This document shows positions 62,954 to 64,000 of a DNA stretch of 64,000 nt, in pieces. Every line of letters starts with the position of its first letter. Within the stretch, counting starts at the first letter, position 1. The position numbers were made by a program, and so were the translations under genes. The stretch is from contig NZ_CP135162.1 of assembly GCF_001940165.2 (NCBI RefSeq), forward strand, positions 2,996,001-3,060,000. Direction: 5' to 3'. Source of the DNA: Roseburia sp. 831b (GTDB lineage Bacteria; Bacillota; Clostridia; Lachnospirales; Lachnospiraceae). The notes below the pieces were generated by a model. The model did no database searches, was not told the origin of the DNA, and was given only the letters and a program-made list of their open reading frames with translations.

Positions 62954-64000
62954 ATGCCTGCATACAAAGATAACGTACACAATACATGGTATTGTATGTT
63001 TTACTTCGAGGACTGGACTGGTCAGAAGAAGAAAAAGAAAAAATGTGGATTTAAGACCAAGAAAGAAGCGTTGGAGTGGGAAAGTGAATTTAAGCTTACT
63101 GCAAATGCAAATATGGATATGAAAATGGTTGATTTCATAGAGATTTATTTCAGAGATAAGAACGGAGAATTAAAAGACCGTACAAAGAAGAATAAACGAT
63201 ATATGATTGAAAATCGTATTGTACCATATTTTGGAGATTGCAAGATGAACGAGATTACTGCATCGGATATTATTCAATGGCAGAATGAAATGTTGCAGAT
63301 GAATTTCTCCGATTCCTATTTACGTATGCTTCAAAATCAAATGACAGCTTTGTTTACACATGCATCAAAGATTTACAACTTAAAGAATAACCCATGTAAA
63401 AAGGTTAAAAAGATGGGGCGTTCCGATAGTAGGAGCTTAACGTTTTGGACATTGGAAGAGTACGAGAAGTTCCTTGCTTCGATTGATAAGGACTCAAGAT
63501 ATTACGTACTATTTGAAACACTGTTTTGGACTGGTATGCGTATAGGGGAACTGTTGGCACTTACCAAAGAAGATGTTGATTTGAAAAACAATCAAATCAA
63601 TATTAACAAGACGTTTTATCGTACTGGTGGAAAAGATATTATCACATCGCCAAAAACAGAGCAGTCCATTCGTGTTGTAGAAATACCACAGTTTTTAGCA
63701 GATGAATTGAGAGAGTATTTGGAGCATGTATATGAATTACCAGATACAGAACGTATCTTTCCGGTTGGACAAGAAGCGGTTCAGCACAAGTTAAAATATC
63801 ACGTAGAACAATCTGGTGTTGAGAGGATTAGAGTACATGACCTTAGACATTCTCATGCATCCTATCTTATCAATCAAGGTGTAGAGCCACTTTTGATTAA
63901 GGATAGACTTGGACACAAGGATATCAAAATCACATTGAATACCTACGGACATTTATATCCAAATCAGCAGAAAAAGGTGGCGAATTTATTAGATGCAAAC
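62954..64000 (+). CDS. int: Tyrosine site-specific recombinase (integrase), 3'-truncated by the window
   Basis: 349 codons seen, no stop within the window. N-terminal arm-binding and SAM-like core-binding regions (residues 1-165) with W-Y-C-M-F-Y at 13-18. Catalytic residues: R196 (G-M-R-I-G-E-L), K near 226 (P-K-T-E), H295 and R298 (H-D-L-R-H), H321 (L-G-H-K-D) and Y331 (N-T-Y-G-H). All six are present, so the enzyme should be active. GAGGTGAGGT precedes the start. It recombines the element with its chromosomal attachment site. Confidence 0.9.
   Translation, partial: MPAYKDNVHNTWYCMFYFEDWTGQKKKKKKCGFKTKKEALEWESEFKLTANANMDMKMVDFIEIYFRDKNGELKDRTKKNKRYMIENRIVPYFGDCKMNEITASDIIQWQNEMLQMNFSDSYLRMLQNQMTALFTHASKIYNLKNNPCKKVKKMGRSDSRSLTFWTLEEYEKFLASIDKDSRYYVLFETLFWTGMRIGELLALTKEDVDLKNNQININKTFYRTGGKDIITSPKTEQSIRVVEIPQFLADELREYLEHVYELPDTERIFPVGQEAVQHKLKYHVEQSGVERIRVHDLRHSHASYLINQGVEPLLIKDRLGHKDIKITLNTYGHLYPNQQKKVANLLDAN

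Larger units (their letters stand above)
62132..64000. mobile_element. Left edge of an integrative element (repressor, excisionase, integrase)
   Basis: Right after the tuf terminator comes a compact block of a XRE repressor on the minus strand, a divergent small HTH protein and a tyrosine integrase on the plus strand. This arrangement is the regulatory/integration end of prophages and ICEs of Clostridia. The far end and cargo lie beyond the window. The attachment site is expected between 62077 and 62131 or in the tuf 3' end but I cannot identify it. Type (phage or conjugative element) is not decided here. Confidence 0.65.

Noticed and set aside
1..64000. CRISPR arrays, tRNA or rRNA genes
   Set aside because: No regularly spaced identical direct repeats with unique spacers and no cloverleaf with a TTC-type T arm were seen on either strand.

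Overview
The window looks like chromosome of a motile, low-GC, Gram-positive anaerobe of the class Clostridia, most likely family Lachnospiraceae. The basis is AT-rich DNA with AGGAGG ribosome sites, a SecE-NusG-L11-L1-L10-L7/L12-RpoB-RpoC order, a SigD-type flagellar promoter, a class B sortase with a BspA-like leucine-rich-repeat partner, and a giant repeat protein of a kind common in gut Clostridia. No species is assigned.

Positions 1-33054 hold a long one-direction run of surface-sugar genes. It opens with the end of a PseB/LegB-like UDP-GlcNAc 4,6-dehydratase, followed by a reductase, a NeuB-like nonulosonate synthase, a GNAT acetyltransferase and an aldo/keto reductase (nonulosonic-acid type sugar). 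Next come a DRE-TIM aldolase, a WcbI-domain protein, two thiamine-diphosphate enzymes, an RmlC-like epimerase, glucose-1-phosphate cytidylyltransferase (RfbF), a radical SAM/SPASM protein and CDP-glucose 4,6-dehydratase (RfbG), which suggest a branched or otherwise unusual CDP-sugar. A third module (about 15.7-24.7 kb) has an IspD/TarI-like and a LicC-like cytidylyltransferase, three LicD proteins, a TagB/TagF-like phosphotransferase, a HisC/CobD-like PLP enzyme and an FkbM methyltransferase, pointing to a phosphodiester-linked small group. The run ends with a GT8 transferase, four CgeB-like glycosyltransferases and a TPR-GT2, interrupted by an Rpn-type PD-(D/E)XK nuclease gene.

At 33083-34381 a FliD-like flagellar cap/hook-associated protein reads the other way from a SigD-type promoter. 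This makes flagellin the likely acceptor of the glycans, though that is inference.

Positions 34.6-47.0 kb are the conserved rpmG-secE-nusG-rplK-rplA, rplJ-rplL and rpoB-rpoC units, with strong promoters, an L1 mRNA site, an L10 leader with attenuator, and clear terminators. Between rplL and rpoB lie a duplicated terminator unit and a small membrane-protein gene.

Between rpoC and rpsL, where the str operon normally follows, sits a 10-kb surface cassette (47.2-57.1 kb). It encodes a 2436-residue secreted protein of about 24 Ig-like repeats plus a fibronectin III domain, a class B sortase, and a leucine-rich-repeat protein with a TPTTG sorting signal. The str operon (rpsL, rpsG, fusA) and tuf follow.

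The right end (62.1-64.0 kb) is the edge of an integrative element: a XRE repressor, a divergent small excisionase-like gene and a tyrosine integrase cut by the window end, with repeated TACGCA boxes between repressor and excisionase.
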